This document shows positions 1-9,851 of a stretch of 64,000 bases of DNA, piece by piece. Below the pieces are notes generated by a model. That model saw only the letters and a program-made list of their open reading frames with translations. It had not been told where the DNA came from and searched no databases. How positions within the stretch are numbered: position 1 is the first letter of the stretch; each line of letters starts with the position of its first letter. The DNA comes from Desulfomicrobium baculatum DSM 4028 (lineage in GTDB: Bacteria > Desulfobacterota > Desulfovibrionia > Desulfovibrionales > Desulfomicrobiaceae): positions 1,800,501 to 1,864,500 of the forward strand of contig NC_013173.1 in the NCBI RefSeq assembly GCF_000023225.1, read 5' to 3'. The position numbers were made by a program, and so were the translations under genes.

Positions 1-549
1 CTCCAGCGTCTTCCATGGCACCATGCCGCAGGTCTCCACCGCCGTCTTGATCCTGCGCCGCCGGGCGTCGCGCAAGAGTGCCAGGGCGAATTCACCCTGC
101 AAAAGCGGCTCGCCGCCGGAGAGGGTCAAGCCGCCGCTGGACCTGATGTAAAAGGCCGCGTCCTGCTCGACCACGCTCAGCACATCGTCCACGGTGCGTT
201 CCTGTCCGTAAACGATCAGGCCCTGGGACGGACACGCCTCGGCGCAATTCATCGGACATCCGGAGCACAGCGACCTGTCGATGCGCAGGGAGTCGTCGAC
301 CTCGCGGATGATCGCCCCGCGCAGGCAGGCCTGCAGGCAGCGCGTGCATTTGGCGAAGGTCAGACAGCGTCCGGGATTGACCGCCAGTTCCGGTTCGCGG
401 CGCTGCGATTCTGGATTGCTGCACCACCGGCAGGACAAGGGACAGCCCTTCAAAAACACGATGGTCCGAATTCCAGGCCCATCGTGGACCGAGTATTTCT
501 GGATATTGAACACCAGACCTTTCTTCTTTTTGTCTTCAAACGCGCTCAT
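1..549 (-). CDS. islB: Isethionate sulfite-lyase activating enzyme (radical SAM), 3' end cut by window edge
   Basis: This is a glycyl radical enzyme activase, which uses S-adenosylmethionine and a [4Fe-4S] cluster to install the glycyl radical on its partner lyase. The 183 visible codons start MSAFEDKKKK and contain the radical SAM motif in GCPLSCRWCSNPES. A ferredoxin-like Cys cluster follows (residues about 70-100, with CTRCLQAC and CSGCPMNC), then the GGEP motif (SGGEPLL). The GAGGGG Shine-Dalgarno is just upstream of the ATG at 547-549. It lies directly downstream of the lyase gene on the same strand, behind a hairpin terminator that would keep the activase below the lyase in amount. The C-terminal part lies beyond the left edge. 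Substrate assignment rests on the lyase next door. Confidence 0.92.
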   Translation of the reverse strand, partial: MSAFEDKKKKGLVFNIQKYSVHDGPGIRTIVFLKGCPLSCRWCSNPESQRREPELAVNPGRCLTFAKCTRCLQACLRGAIIREVDDSLRIDRSLCSGCPMNCAEACPSQGLIVYGQERTVDDVLSVVEQDAAFYIRSSGGLTLSGGEPLLQGEFALALLRDARRRRIKTAVETCGMVPWKTLE

Positions 550-618
550 GAGGCCCCTCGATGGTTTCACGCAAAATGCGAGGATGAGTTTTGATCCCGA
601 AGCGAATTTCGCGGCTGG

Positions 619-648
619 AAAAAGGCAGGGGGCCTTGGGGCCCCCTGC
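619..648 (-). terminator. Hairpin terminator/attenuator between islA and islB
   Basis: A perfect 10-bp stem (GCAGGGGGCC at 625-634 with GGCCCCCTGC at 639-648) closes a 4-base loop. On the minus strand it is followed by five T residues (619-623). It begins six bases after the islA stop codon, so it should end most transcripts after islA and let a minority read into islB. This fits the need for much lyase and little activase. Confidence 0.75.
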
Positions 649-654
649 TGATTC

Positions 655-3147
655 TTAAAGAGCGCCATGCTCCGTGCGGGCGATGAGGTCGTCCTGGAGG
701 TCCGGGGACAGATCCACGAAGTAGGCGCTGTAGCCAGCGATGCGCACGATGAGATTGCGGTACTTCTGCGGATCCTTCTTGGCCGCGATGAGCGTGTCGC
801 GGTTGATGACGTTGAACTGCACGTGCCAGATCTTCAGGTCGCAGAAAGTGCGGATGAAGGAGACGAGCTTTTCCGTGCCCTGCTCGCCCTCGATGCACTT
901 GGGCGTGAACTTGATGTTGAGCATGCGGGCCGCGCGGTCGCGCATACCGTAGTTCTTGGTATTGTAGTTGGACAGCAGGATGGCCGTGGGGCCGTTGACA
1001 TCCGCGCCGTGGGAGGCCGAGGAACCGTCGGACAGCGGGGTGAACTGCTTGCGTCCGTTGGGGGTGGCGCTGACGACCTTGCCGAAAGGCACATGCGAGG
1101 TGAAAGGCACGTAGCGCACGTCATTGTGCATGCCCAGTTCCTTGCTGTACTTGCCGCCGTATTCCACGGAAATCCTGTCGATTTCACGACCGATGCTGTC
1201 GGCGTAGGGATCGTTGTTGCCGTAGCAGGGGGCGGAGCGCAGCAGCGCCTCGACATCCTCGAAACCTTCGAAGTTGGCGTCAACTGCGTCGATGATCTGT
1301 TGCATGGTCAGCTTCTTGTCTTCAAAGACAAGCTTCTTGATGGCCGCCAGGGAGTCCACGACTGTTCCCAGACCCATGTACTCGAAGTAGCCAAGGTTGA
1401 TGCCCTCGGGGATCTGCTCCTGATGCAGGTCGATGCAATGCTTCATGCACAGGTCATGCACGGCGGAACCCATGGGCTGGGCGAAGCAGGTCGCGCGGAT
1501 CTTGTTGATGGTGTACTGCTGCACGAAGGCGGCGCGCAGGAACAGAAGGTGCTGCTGCACATAGGCGTCCCAGAACTCGTCCCAGGTGGAGAACGCGGTC
1601 GGATCGCCGGTCTTCACGCCCAGGTCGATGTCGCCGTACTTCTTCATACGTCCGTTGCGCAGCACCATTTCCACGGCCGCGGCGAAGTTGATGTACGCGC
1701 CACCGGAGGTGTACGTGTCACGGTTGGGCATGCGTGCCTCGGTGCAGCCGGACACGGCGTAGTCATAGGCTTCGGCGAAGGTCGCGCCCTTGGAGACATA
1801 GAGGGGCACGATCTCCTCGTCGTTGATCAGCTTGGGGAAGCCCGAGCCGTCCTTGATGGTCTCGGCCACGTCCCACAGATAGCTCTCGGGCGAACGGCTG
1901 TGGATGCGGGCGGCGAGGTCCGGGTAGTGCAGCGGAAATTCGCGCTTGGACTTGAGGATGAGGTGAGTCAGGTCGTTGGTGGCGTCGCGTCCCTCCGGAG
2001 TCTGGCCGCCAACCGTTACAGCTTCCCAGTGTGCGTAGCCTTCGTTGAAGGCCCCGCCCGTGGGGGAGATGTACATATCGATGAATTCGGCCATGCCGAC
2101 CCACATGCACTCCAAGAGTTCCATGGCCTTCTCTTCGGTCAGCGTGCCGGCATCGATGTCCTGGGCGTAATACGGCAGGAAATACTGATCCATGCGTCCG
2201 TTGGAGATGGTTGTGCCTGTCTTCTGTTCGATGCGGGAGAACATCTGCATGAACCACTGGCTCTGGCAGGCTTCCCAGAAGTTGCGGGCGGGCTCGCCGG
2301 GTACGCGTTCGGCGTTTTCGGCCATGCGGATGAGTTCCGCCTTGCGTTCGGGATTGGTTTCCTTTTCCGCCACTTCACGCGCCAGCACGGCGTGACGCTT
2401 GGCCCAGAGCACGATGGCGTCGCAGACGATGACTACGGCTTCGAGGAAGGGCTTCTTCTCGCAGTTGTCCTTGGGGCTGAGCGGATCGAGATCGGCCAGC
2501 TTTTCCAGGGCTTCGCGCTTGATGTCGTTGAACCCGCGCTTCAAAACCTTTTCGTAGTCATGGACCCACTGGATGGAAGAGCGGAAGGACGCAGTCTCGT
2601 TGACGATGAAGCGGGACATGAGACCGGACGGATCGTCATAGGTCAGCTTGTGCACTTCCTCGGGCAGAGCGGCGTTGAGCTTTTCGTGAAAGGTCTTGCC
2701 CTTCCAAAAAGGGGCGATCTCTTCCACCACTATCTTGGCGTCCTCGGGGGTGATGGTCGCAGGAGAGGTCGGGCGGTTAGGCAGCTCCTTCACAGCGATG
2801 TCGAGGAAATCGCCATCGAGCTCGGGATAGAGAATGCCGTAACGTCCGTCACAACCGGCGCGGCCCAGCAGAAGTTGATCTTCCTGAACGTAAACGGTCA
2901 TGTTCTCGGCAATGTGCTTCATGGCCTTTGCCCATTGCAGAACCAACGGCTGACCTTCCGTCTGCTGCATTGACTGTGTGAAGAACAAGGCGCGTTCGAT
3001 ATCGATACGCGGCTTCTGTCCATCAAATTTTTCCAAAAGCTTGAAAACGCGGCTATGCGTCTTTCTGAATTTATCTTCTTTGCCTTCGATCTGATTGTAA
3101 AGACGTTCTTCCTGAGGTGACATGCAGCCACATGTAAAGCGAGTCAT
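655..3147 (-). CDS. islA: Isethionate sulfite-lyase, glycyl radical enzyme
   Basis: This enzyme cleaves isethionate (2-hydroxyethanesulfonate) to acetaldehyde and sulfite in the cytoplasm; the sulfite can then feed respiration. It is 830 residues long, with a PFL-like N-terminal domain and a C-terminal glycine loop. The thiyl-radical cysteine and base lie in GCTE (Cys468, Glu470), and the radical glycine lies in RIAGYSAYF (Gly805). Residues reported around the substrate in the characterised lyase, as I recall them, fall at the same numbers here: Arg189, Gln193, Trp374 and Phe682. That co-numbering supports both the substrate call and the start at 3147, which has CAGGAG seven bases upstream. 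Choline and glycerol lyases usually carry GCVE instead. It is divergent from the isi transporter genes and appears to have a sigma-54 promoter. Confidence 0.95.
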   Translation of the reverse strand: MTRFTCGCMSPQEERLYNQIEGKEDKFRKTHSRVFKLLEKFDGQKPRIDIERALFFTQSMQQTEGQPLVLQWAKAMKHIAENMTVYVQEDQLLLGRAGCDGRYGILYPELDGDFLDIAVKELPNRPTSPATITPEDAKIVVEEIAPFWKGKTFHEKLNAALPEEVHKLTYDDPSGLMSRFIVNETASFRSSIQWVHDYEKVLKRGFNDIKREALEKLADLDPLSPKDNCEKKPFLEAVVIVCDAIVLWAKRHAVLAREVAEKETNPERKAELIRMAENAERVPGEPARNFWEACQSQWFMQMFSRIEQKTGTTISNGRMDQYFLPYYAQDIDAGTLTEEKAMELLECMWVGMAEFIDMYISPTGGAFNEGYAHWEAVTVGGQTPEGRDATNDLTHLILKSKREFPLHYPDLAARIHSRSPESYLWDVAETIKDGSGFPKLINDEEIVPLYVSKGATFAEAYDYAVSGCTEARMPNRDTYTSGGAYINFAAAVEMVLRNGRMKKYGDIDLGVKTGDPTAFSTWDEFWDAYVQQHLLFLRAAFVQQYTINKIRATCFAQPMGSAVHDLCMKHCIDLHQEQIPEGINLGYFEYMGLGTVVDSLAAIKKLVFEDKKLTMQQIIDAVDANFEGFEDVEALLRSAPCYGNNDPYADSIGREIDRISVEYGGKYSKELGMHNDVRYVPFTSHVPFGKVVSATPNGRKQFTPLSDGSSASHGADVNGPTAILLSNYNTKNYGMRDRAARMLNIKFTPKCIEGEQGTEKLVSFIRTFCDLKIWHVQFNVINRDTLIAAKKDPQKYRNLIVRIAGYSAYFVDLSPDLQDDLIARTEHGAL

Positions 3148-3285
3148 GTTCTTACTCCTGGTCTAAGTTTGCGTATGAAATTTTATAAAACCGCTATCCA
3201 TTTTTTGCTGCCAGATTAACGTGATAGAATGATAACATTACTGGCTTGCTGATCTGCTTCACTTCAACACAACTGCTGGGCCATG

Positions 3286-3302
3286 AGCATTCTCTGTGCC
3301 AA
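3286..3302 (-). promoter_or_regulatory. Sigma-54 (-24/-12) promoter of islA
   Basis: On the minus strand the sequence TTGGCACAGAGAATGCT matches the -24 element TGGCAC and a -12 element (ATGCT) with the required ten bases between GG (3299-3300) and GC (3287-3288). Transcription would start near 3275, giving a leader of about 128 bases before the islA ATG. No comparable -35/-10 pair was seen for islA. Confidence 0.65.
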
Positions 3303-3386
3303 TCCTCTTAACCTATTAAAAAGAAAGAGTATTCACGATTCACCGTGGCATTGCGTTCTTTGGGAAAAATGGAACAAAGCGAACCC

Positions 3387-3402
3387 GTCGCAAACTTGCA
3401 AC
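3387..3402. promoter_or_regulatory. Palindromic operator or enhancer site, copy 1
   Basis: GTCGCAAACTTGCAAC matches the perfect palindrome at 3439-3454 in 14 of 16 positions. The two centres are 52 bp apart, about five helical turns. It lies about 120 bp upstream of the predicted islA start point, the usual place for a sigma-54 activator site. Confidence 0.55.
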
Positions 3403-3438
3403 AAACACGAACATTTCCGACTTTTTTACACAAAAATG

Positions 3439-3454
3439 GTTGCAAATTTGCAAC
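3439..3454. promoter_or_regulatory. Perfect 16-bp palindrome, operator or enhancer site, copy 2
   Basis: GTTGCAAATTTGCAAC is a perfect 16-bp palindrome in the divergent spacer. It is about 171 bp upstream of the predicted islA start point and about 280 bp upstream of the predicted isiP start point. No matching regulator gene is in the window. Confidence 0.65.
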
Positions 3455-3582
3455 GGGACACGCAAAATACGCATCATCACGGGTCGCAAAAAAGCCGACG
3501 GCAGTGTAAGACAATAATGGACGCCGGGATTTTGTGATTTTATTCCCAAAAACGGCACCTCTGCTAAGAACACCTCTCAGTA

Positions 3583-3598
3583 GTTGCAGTTTTGCGAT
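3583..3598. promoter_or_regulatory. Degenerate third copy of the palindrome
   Basis: GTTGCAGTTTTGCGAT matches the perfect copy at 12 of 16 positions. It lies about 136 bp upstream of the predicted sigma-54 start of isiP, a position mirroring that of copy 1 relative to islA. Confidence 0.4.
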
Positions 3599-3632
3599 TT
3601 AAACTCCCTTTCTCCGCCGCGATTGTGCACCA

Positions 3633-4815
<1,183 letters not shown>

Positions 4816-4826
4816 CCGCAAATCCT

Positions 4827-4857
4827 GACCGCCGCCGGGACATCCCCGGCGGCGGTC
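4827..4857 (+). terminator. Intercistronic hairpin between isiP and isiQM
   Basis: A perfect 13-bp stem (4827-4839 with 4845-4857) closes a 5-base loop and has no T tract after it. It starts 11 bases after the isiP stop codon. Such hairpins commonly protect the binding-protein message or reduce permease expression; it is probably not a full terminator. Confidence 0.55.
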
Positions 4858-4955
4858 GGGCTGGGCTCTTCCGACGCCCGGGGAACAGCATGCGAATGAA
4901 CCGCCTCGTCGACGATCACGCACAGGCTCCACACGACAAGGCATAGGGAGAATAT

Positions 4956-6857
4956 ATGGAACCGAATACCAATTGCGGCGTGCTGCCTCTTGAGGCCATG
5001 GACAGCCCCTCCGCATTCAAAAACATATGGGGCTGGCTGAACGAGAATTTCGAAAAGGTCTTTCTTGTCTCCGGATTGCTGACGATCATTTTCCTGATCA
5101 CCTTTCAGACGCTGTACAGATACATCATCGTGCATTTCGTCAGCTCGGCGGGCGCGGCGGTCTGGACCGAGGAACTGGCGCGCTACATCTTCATCTGGAT
5201 CAGCTATCTCGCGCTCTCCGTCGCGATCAAGAAGCGCAGCTCGATCCGCATCGACATCATTTACGACCGGATTCCGGTCCGCTGGCAGAATGCGAGCTGG
5301 GTCGTGGTCGACATCTTTTTCCTGATCCTCACGCTGACCATCTGCTGGTACGGCTGGACCCAGATCGAACGCCTGATGGAATTCCCGCAGCACACCACCG
5401 CCCTGGGGATACCGTACATCATCCCGTACCTGGTCCTGCCCCTGGGCTTTGGTCTCATGGCGCTGCGCCTTCTGCAGAATCTCAGAGGCCAGACGCAGCT
5501 CTGTGGGCCGCTTGACACCGCCATTGCGGTTGCCTTTGTCGGCGCCATCATCGCTCCGGCAGTGCTGGCGGAATACATCGAACCGCTGCCGGCCCTGTTC
5601 GGATATTTCGGAATCCTGTGCGTGATCGGTGTGCCCATCGCCATCTCGCTCGGACTCTCCACCCTGGCCACGGTCATCTGCGCCGAGACCCTGCCCATCG
5701 AGTACCTGGCCCAGACGGCTTTCACATCCATCGATTCCTTTCCGATCATGGCCATCCCGTTCTTCATCGCCGCAGGTACCTTCATGGGCGCCGGAGGCCT
5801 TTCCCAGCGCCTCCTGGCCCTGGCCGACGAGATGCTCGGCGGCCTATACGGCGGCATGGCCCTGGTCACCGTGGCGACCTGCATGTTCTTCGGGGCCATC
5901 AGCGGGTCGGGTCCGGCCACCGTGGCCGCCATCGGCGCCCTGACCATCCCCGCCATGGTCCAGCGCGGCTACGACAAGTACTTCGCCGCCGCCATCGTCG
6001 CCTCGGCCGGCGCCATCGGCGTGCTCATCCCGCCGAGCAATCCCTTCGTGGTCTACGGCATCTCCGCCCAGGTCTCCATCGGCGACCTGTTCATCGCCGG
6101 CATCGTGCCGGGAATTCTGGTCGGTCTGGTGCTCATGACCTACGCCTACCTGTATGCCAAAGCGCGCAACTGGCGCGGCGAAGCGCGCAAGAGAACCGTC
6201 GCATCCCTCATGGCCGCGGTCTGGGAAGCCAAGTGGGCCCTCATGGTCCCGGTCATCGTCCTGGGCGGCATCTACGGCGGCATCATGACCCCGACCGAAG
6301 CCGCCGCCGTGGCCGCCTTCTACGGCCTCATCGTCGGCGTGTTCGTGTACAGGGAGATCGACGCCCGCAAGTTCGCCGCGTGCTGCGTGGAGTCCTGCGA
6401 AACTTCGGCGACCATCATCGTGCTCATGGCCATGGCCACCCTGTTCGGCAACATCATGACCCTCGAAGACGTGCCCGGCACTATCGCCAGGGCCATCCTC
6501 GGCTTCACCGAGAGCAAGATCGTCATCCTGCTGCTCATCAACGTGCTGCTGCTCATCGTCGGCACCTTCATGGAGGCGCTGGCCGCCATCGTCATCCTGA
6601 CCCCGATCCTCTTGCCCGTGGTTGTCGGGGTCGGCGTCTCGCCCCTGCACTTCGGCGTCATCATCGTCACCAACTTGGCCATCGGCTTCATCACTCCGCC
6701 CGTGGGCGTGAACCTCTTCGTGGCCAGCAGCATCTCCAAAACCAAGATCGAATACCTGGCTCGCACCGTGTTGCCCATGCTCGGCCTCATGATCCTGGTG
6801 CTGCTGATTGTGACCTACATCCCCGAAGTGCCGCTCTTCTTTATAGGCAACAAGTAA
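4956..6857 (+). CDS. isiQM: TRAP transporter fused small and large membrane subunits (DctQ-DctM)
   Basis: This is the membrane part of the TRAP transporter, using a sodium gradient to move the ligand held by IsiP. One 633-residue polypeptide carries a four-helix DctQ domain (about residues 20-180) joined to a DctM domain of about 12 helices (about 190-630). The DctM features visible include FFGAISGSGPATVAAIG and IGFITPPVGVNLFVASS. The start at 4956 follows GGGAG. QM fusions are common in this family and are not a sequencing error here, since the frame is open throughout. It sits 140 bases after isiP, past a strong hairpin. Confidence 0.9.
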   Translation: MEPNTNCGVLPLEAMDSPSAFKNIWGWLNENFEKVFLVSGLLTIIFLITFQTLYRYIIVHFVSSAGAAVWTEELARYIFIWISYLALSVAIKKRSSIRIDIIYDRIPVRWQNASWVVVDIFFLILTLTICWYGWTQIERLMEFPQHTTALGIPYIIPYLVLPLGFGLMALRLLQNLRGQTQLCGPLDTAIAVAFVGAIIAPAVLAEYIEPLPALFGYFGILCVIGVPIAISLGLSTLATVICAETLPIEYLAQTAFTSIDSFPIMAIPFFIAAGTFMGAGGLSQRLLALADEMLGGLYGGMALVTVATCMFFGAISGSGPATVAAIGALTIPAMVQRGYDKYFAAAIVASAGAIGVLIPPSNPFVVYGISAQVSIGDLFIAGIVPGILVGLVLMTYAYLYAKARNWRGEARKRTVASLMAAVWEAKWALMVPVIVLGGIYGGIMTPTEAAAVAAFYGLIVGVFVYREIDARKFAACCVESCETSATIIVLMAMATLFGNIMTLEDVPGTIARAILGFTESKIVILLLINVLLLIVGTFMEALAAIVILTPILLPVVVGVGVSPLHFGVIIVTNLAIGFITPPVGVNLFVASSISKTKIEYLARTVLPMLGLMILVLLIVTYIPEVPLFFIGNK

Positions 6858-6873
6858 ACCATCCGCACAACAC

Positions 6874-6898
6874 GCCGCCGGACACCTCGTCCGGCGGC
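6874..6898 (+). terminator. Hairpin after isiQM
   Basis: A 10-bp perfect stem (GCCGCCGGAC with GTCCGGCGGC) closes a 5-base loop, followed only by TTCTC. It starts 16 bases after the isiQM stop. It may reduce transcription into the amidohydrolase-like gene. Confidence 0.5.
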
Positions 6899-6950
6899 TT
6901 CTCAAACCCGGACGGCGTCCTCGCCAGCCTGGAACAGGAGATCTTTGCCC

Positions 6951-7781
6951 ATGAAAATCATCGACTTTCGATTCCGCCCCAACACTCCCGAAATAATTAA
7001 CGGCATCAAGAATAGCGCCATGTTCAAGGCCGCCTGTCAGGCCATCGGATTTGACGCCCGCAAGCCCCAGCCCCTTCCCGAGATCGTGGCCGATCTGGAC
7101 AGCCGTGGCGTCGAGCGCGCGGTCATCACCGGCCGCGATTGCGAAACCACCTACGGCTCCCCGGCCAACAACGGCAGCGTGCTGGAGTTCTGCAAGGCCT
7201 ATCCGGAAAAATTCATCGGCTTCTGGGGTATCGACCCGCACAAAAAAATGGCCGCCGTATATGAAATCGTCAGGGCCGTCGAAGAATTCGGCATGAAGGG
7301 CATCGCCATCGACCCCTACCTGGCCCACATCCCGGCCTGTGAGGCCCGCTACTACCCGATCTACACCAAATGCGCGGAGTTGAACCTGCCGGTGTTCGTG
7401 ACCATGGCCCCGCCGCCGCAGGTCCCCGGTGCGATCATGGACTACGCCGATCCCCGCCACATCGATCAGGTCGCCCGCGATTTTCCCGAGCTGACCATCA
7501 TCATGAGCCATGGCGGCTATCCGTACGTCAACGAAAGCGTCTACGCCTGCCTGCGCAACGCCAACGTCTACATGGATTTCTCGGAATACGAGCGCGCGCC
7601 CATGGCCGACGTTTTCGTGCAGGCCATGAGCACCATCATCCAGGACAAGGTCGTCTTCGCCAGCGCGCATCCGTTCATCGAACTGGCCGACGCCCTTGAC
7701 GCCTACGCCGGCTTCCCCCTATCGGACGAGGTCCGGCGCAAGGTCATGTACGACAACGCCCGCCGCATTCTCGGATTGTAA
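6951..7781 (+). CDS. Amidohydrolase_2-fold protein lacking nearly all metal ligands
   Basis: This 276-residue protein has the TIM-barrel pattern of the ACMSD-like amidohydrolase 2 family. The usual first-strand DxHxH motif reads DFRFRP (Arg7 and Arg9 replace both His). The strand that normally ends in His reads PVFVTMAP (Thr151). The normal S-D-x-P aspartate is replaced in FASAHPF (Ala239). Only His187, in MSHGGYP, remains. It may therefore be metal-free, use another chemistry, or bind a ligand without catalysis. The ATG at 6951 is chosen because AGGAG lies ten bases upstream; an in-frame TTG at 6945 is too close. It lies between the isethionate transporter and a TauE-type permease, which suggests a link to sulfonate metabolism, but no substrate can be named. 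Confidence 0.75.
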   Translation: MKIIDFRFRPNTPEIINGIKNSAMFKAACQAIGFDARKPQPLPEIVADLDSRGVERAVITGRDCETTYGSPANNGSVLEFCKAYPEKFIGFWGIDPHKKMAAVYEIVRAVEEFGMKGIAIDPYLAHIPACEARYYPIYTKCAELNLPVFVTMAPPPQVPGAIMDYADPRHIDQVARDFPELTIIMSHGGYPYVNESVYACLRNANVYMDFSEYERAPMADVFVQAMSTIIQDKVVFASAHPFIELADALDAYAGFPLSDEVRRKVMYDNARRILGL

Positions 7782-7869
7782 CATCACCCACGCCGTCGCG
7801 GAGAACACGGTTCTCCGCGACGGACCATCGGCTCAAAAATCTATCCGCAACCGCTTTTAAGACGAACTC

Positions 7870-8613
7870 ATGGACATTGCAGCGCTGTATCTCGTAACCA
7901 TCTTTGGCTGGCTGCTCGGCGGGTTCGTCAACGGCATCGTCGGCTTCGGCGCGGCCCTGGTGGCCATGCCCATCGTGGCCACGGGTCTGGACATGCCGCT
8001 GGCCGTATCCACCTGCGGATTGGTGGTACTCTCTCTCAACTTCCAGATGGCCTGGAATTATCGAAAGCATCTGGACTCCTGCGGCATCAAGGCCCTGTTT
8101 CTGGGCGGTTTGCCCGGAGCCATCTGCGGCGTGCTGGTGCTGAAGAATGTCCCGGAAGCTGGACTCAAATTCGGGCTTGGCGCTCTTTTGATAGCCTATT
8201 CCATCTGGGGGCTGAGCGGCACGCAGGTCAACAAGAGAAAGCTGGCCGCGCCCTGGGGCATGCTGGCCGGATTTCTGTCCACGGGTCTCGGCACGGCCTT
8301 CGGGTTCAACGGGCCGCCTCTGGCCGTATACCTGTCCCTGCGCGGCGGCACCCAGCAGCAGATCAAGGCCGCTCTTGGCGCGTTCTTCATCGTCAGCGGC
8401 CTCTTCATCGTCGCGGCACACGCCCTGGCCGGACTGTACAGCGTGCACGCGCTCTGGCTCTACATCGCCGCCCTGCCTTCGGTTTCCTTGGGCGCGTGGG
8501 CCGGGATGCGGGTGTCCGGACGCTTGCAGGATCTCTCCTTTCAACGCGTACTTTTCCTGATGATCCTGATCATGGGGCTGAGCATGGCCTGGAAGGCGCT
8601 GCCTTCGGCATGA
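7870..8613 (+). CDS. TauE/SafE family anion permease, possible sulfite exporter
   Basis: This is a 247-residue inner-membrane protein with about eight hydrophobic helices, organised as the two similar halves typical of the TauE/SafE family (PF01925). The N-terminal half has the GGFVNGIVGFGAALVAMP signature, and the second half repeats it in AGFLSTGLGTAFGFNGPPLAVY. Family members export sulfite or move organosulfur anions. Next to an isethionate lyase that releases sulfite in the cytoplasm, a sulfite valve or isethionate-related permease is a reasonable inference. The Shine-Dalgarno is weak. It lies 88 bases after the amidohydrolase-like gene on the same strand, so co-transcription is likely but not shown. 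Confidence 0.82.
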   Translation: MDIAALYLVTIFGWLLGGFVNGIVGFGAALVAMPIVATGLDMPLAVSTCGLVVLSLNFQMAWNYRKHLDSCGIKALFLGGLPGAICGVLVLKNVPEAGLKFGLGALLIAYSIWGLSGTQVNKRKLAAPWGMLAGFLSTGLGTAFGFNGPPLAVYLSLRGGTQQQIKAALGAFFIVSGLFIVAAHALAGLYSVHALWLYIAALPSVSLGAWAGMRVSGRLQDLSFQRVLFLMILIMGLSMAWKALPSA

Positions 8614-8674
8614 CCCGAACCTCGCGCCGGAAACCATGCTGGCCAGCTGACACGAACTTCGGTACGTGCCTGCC

Positions 8675-9694
8675 ATGAGCGACGAACCCGATTCACCCCC
8701 CTGCCCCGTCCCCGCCCTCGCCGAGGCCGACCTGCCCATCGACGCCAATGGGCGCATCTATCATCTTCAGATCACGCCCGAACAACTTGCGCCCGACATT
8801 CTGCTAGTCGGCGACCCTGGGCGGGCCGAATTCATTGCCCGGTCCTTCTTGCGCGACCTGGAGGTAGAACGGGAGCACCGTGGTCTGGTCACGGCCACGG
8901 GCACATACTACGCCACCGGCGACCGGGCCACGATCATCTCGCCCGTGCGCGCCACCGTGGCGACCTCGGGCATGGGCACGCCCTCTCTTGAGATCGTGGT
9001 CAACGAACTGGTGGCGCTAAACGAGATCGACTTCGCCACAAGAAAGCCCAAACCCCTCTTTCCGAGGCTGCACATCATCCGGGTCGGGACATCCGGGGGT
9101 TTGCAGGCATCGACCCGGCTCGGCACATCCATCATCACCACCTATGCGTTAGGCATGGACAACACCGGCCTGTTCTACGAAACGCCCTGCCCGGACCAGA
9201 CCTGCGCGCGCCTGGAACGGGAACTGGCGGCAGTGGTTGAAAAGGCGGCCAGGCCGGACTCGCGATTCCGGGGAAAAATCCACTCTTATGTCTCCCGCGC
9301 CGAACCGGCAGTGGTCCGGGCGCTGACGCAAGCCGCAAAGAACCTGGGAGTTGCCGCCAAGGCAGGCCTCACCGTCTCAAACAGCGGATTCTTCGCCTCC
9401 CAGGGCCGCGACATCTCCCGCTTGCGGCCGAGCGCGCCGGATCTGGACAGGGTTTTCAGCGAATTCGATCCAGGACTCGGCGAACAGCGGGTCGAGAACA
9501 TGGAGATGGAGGCGAGTTTTCTGCTGCATTTCCTCGGCGGCCTCGGGCACTGGGCAGGAGCCATCTGCCCGGCCATCGCCAACCGGCGCGACAACACCTT
9601 CGACCACGAGTACCTGGCTGCCATCGAAGGCGCGACCAGAACGGCGCTTGCGGCCCTGGCCGCGCTGACGACGAGCCGAGACTTTGCTTTATGA
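8675..9694 (+). CDS. Nucleoside phosphorylase (uridine phosphorylase-like)
   Basis: This is a PNP/UDP-family phosphorylase of 339 residues, which would split a nucleoside with phosphate to the base and a pentose 1-phosphate. Visible family features are the phosphate-binding VGDPGRAEF, VATSGMGTPSLEIVVNEL, IIRVGTSGGLQ and the late VENMEMEASFLLH, which carries the ribose-binding Met-Glu. The base specificity cannot be read. The chosen start at 8675 (MSDEPDSPP) has no clear Shine-Dalgarno; a GTG at 8666 is the alternative. It lies 61 bases after the TauE-type gene on the same strand, but its function shows no tie to isethionate. Confidence 0.82.
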   Translation: MSDEPDSPPCPVPALAEADLPIDANGRIYHLQITPEQLAPDILLVGDPGRAEFIARSFLRDLEVEREHRGLVTATGTYYATGDRATIISPVRATVATSGMGTPSLEIVVNELVALNEIDFATRKPKPLFPRLHIIRVGTSGGLQASTRLGTSIITTYALGMDNTGLFYETPCPDQTCARLERELAAVVEKAARPDSRFRGKIHSYVSRAEPAVVRALTQAAKNLGVAAKAGLTVSNSGFFASQGRDISRLRPSAPDLDRVFSEFDPGLGEQRVENMEMEASFLLHFLGGLGHWAGAICPAIANRRDNTFDHEYLAAIEGATRTALAALAALTTSRDFAL

Positions 9695-9745
9695 TGGGAT
9701 GGATGACGGATAGGCAGGGGACGGATGAGGCGCACGAGGCCATGG

Positions 9746-9765
9746 ATCCCCGCCTGCGCGGGGAT
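9746..9765. repeat. REP-like palindromic unit
   Basis: An 8-bp stem (ATCCCCGC with GCGGGGAT) closes a CTGC loop. Its sequence resembles the small extragenic palindromes scattered through many proteobacterial genomes. It sits in the 157-base gap between the convergent phosphorylase and NifU-like genes, where it may act as a weak bidirectional terminator. Only one copy was seen in this window. Confidence 0.4.
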
Positions 9766-9851
9766 GACTTCGTGGCAGGTGGAACGTGCGAATCGGCAGC
9801 AGTCGTTGTCTGAACCGACTCGGGCCGAGCTGGAATGCTAAAAACAGCCTG

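Noticed and set aside
667-2973. 768-codon open frame on the plus strand opposite islA
   Set aside because: It is antisense to a gene with confirmed catalytic residues, its protein resembles no family, and high-GC third positions create such mirror frames.
655-3147. Choline trimethylamine-lyase, glycerol dehydratase or pyruvate formate-lyase
   Set aside because: Those carry GCVE or a double Cys at the active site; here the motif is GCTE and the pocket residues fit isethionate lyase.
5844-7670. 608-codon open frame on the minus strand across isiQM and the amidohydrolase-like gene
   Set aside because: Very rich in His, Asp and Gly in the way typical of antisense shadows, with no ribosome site and no domain.
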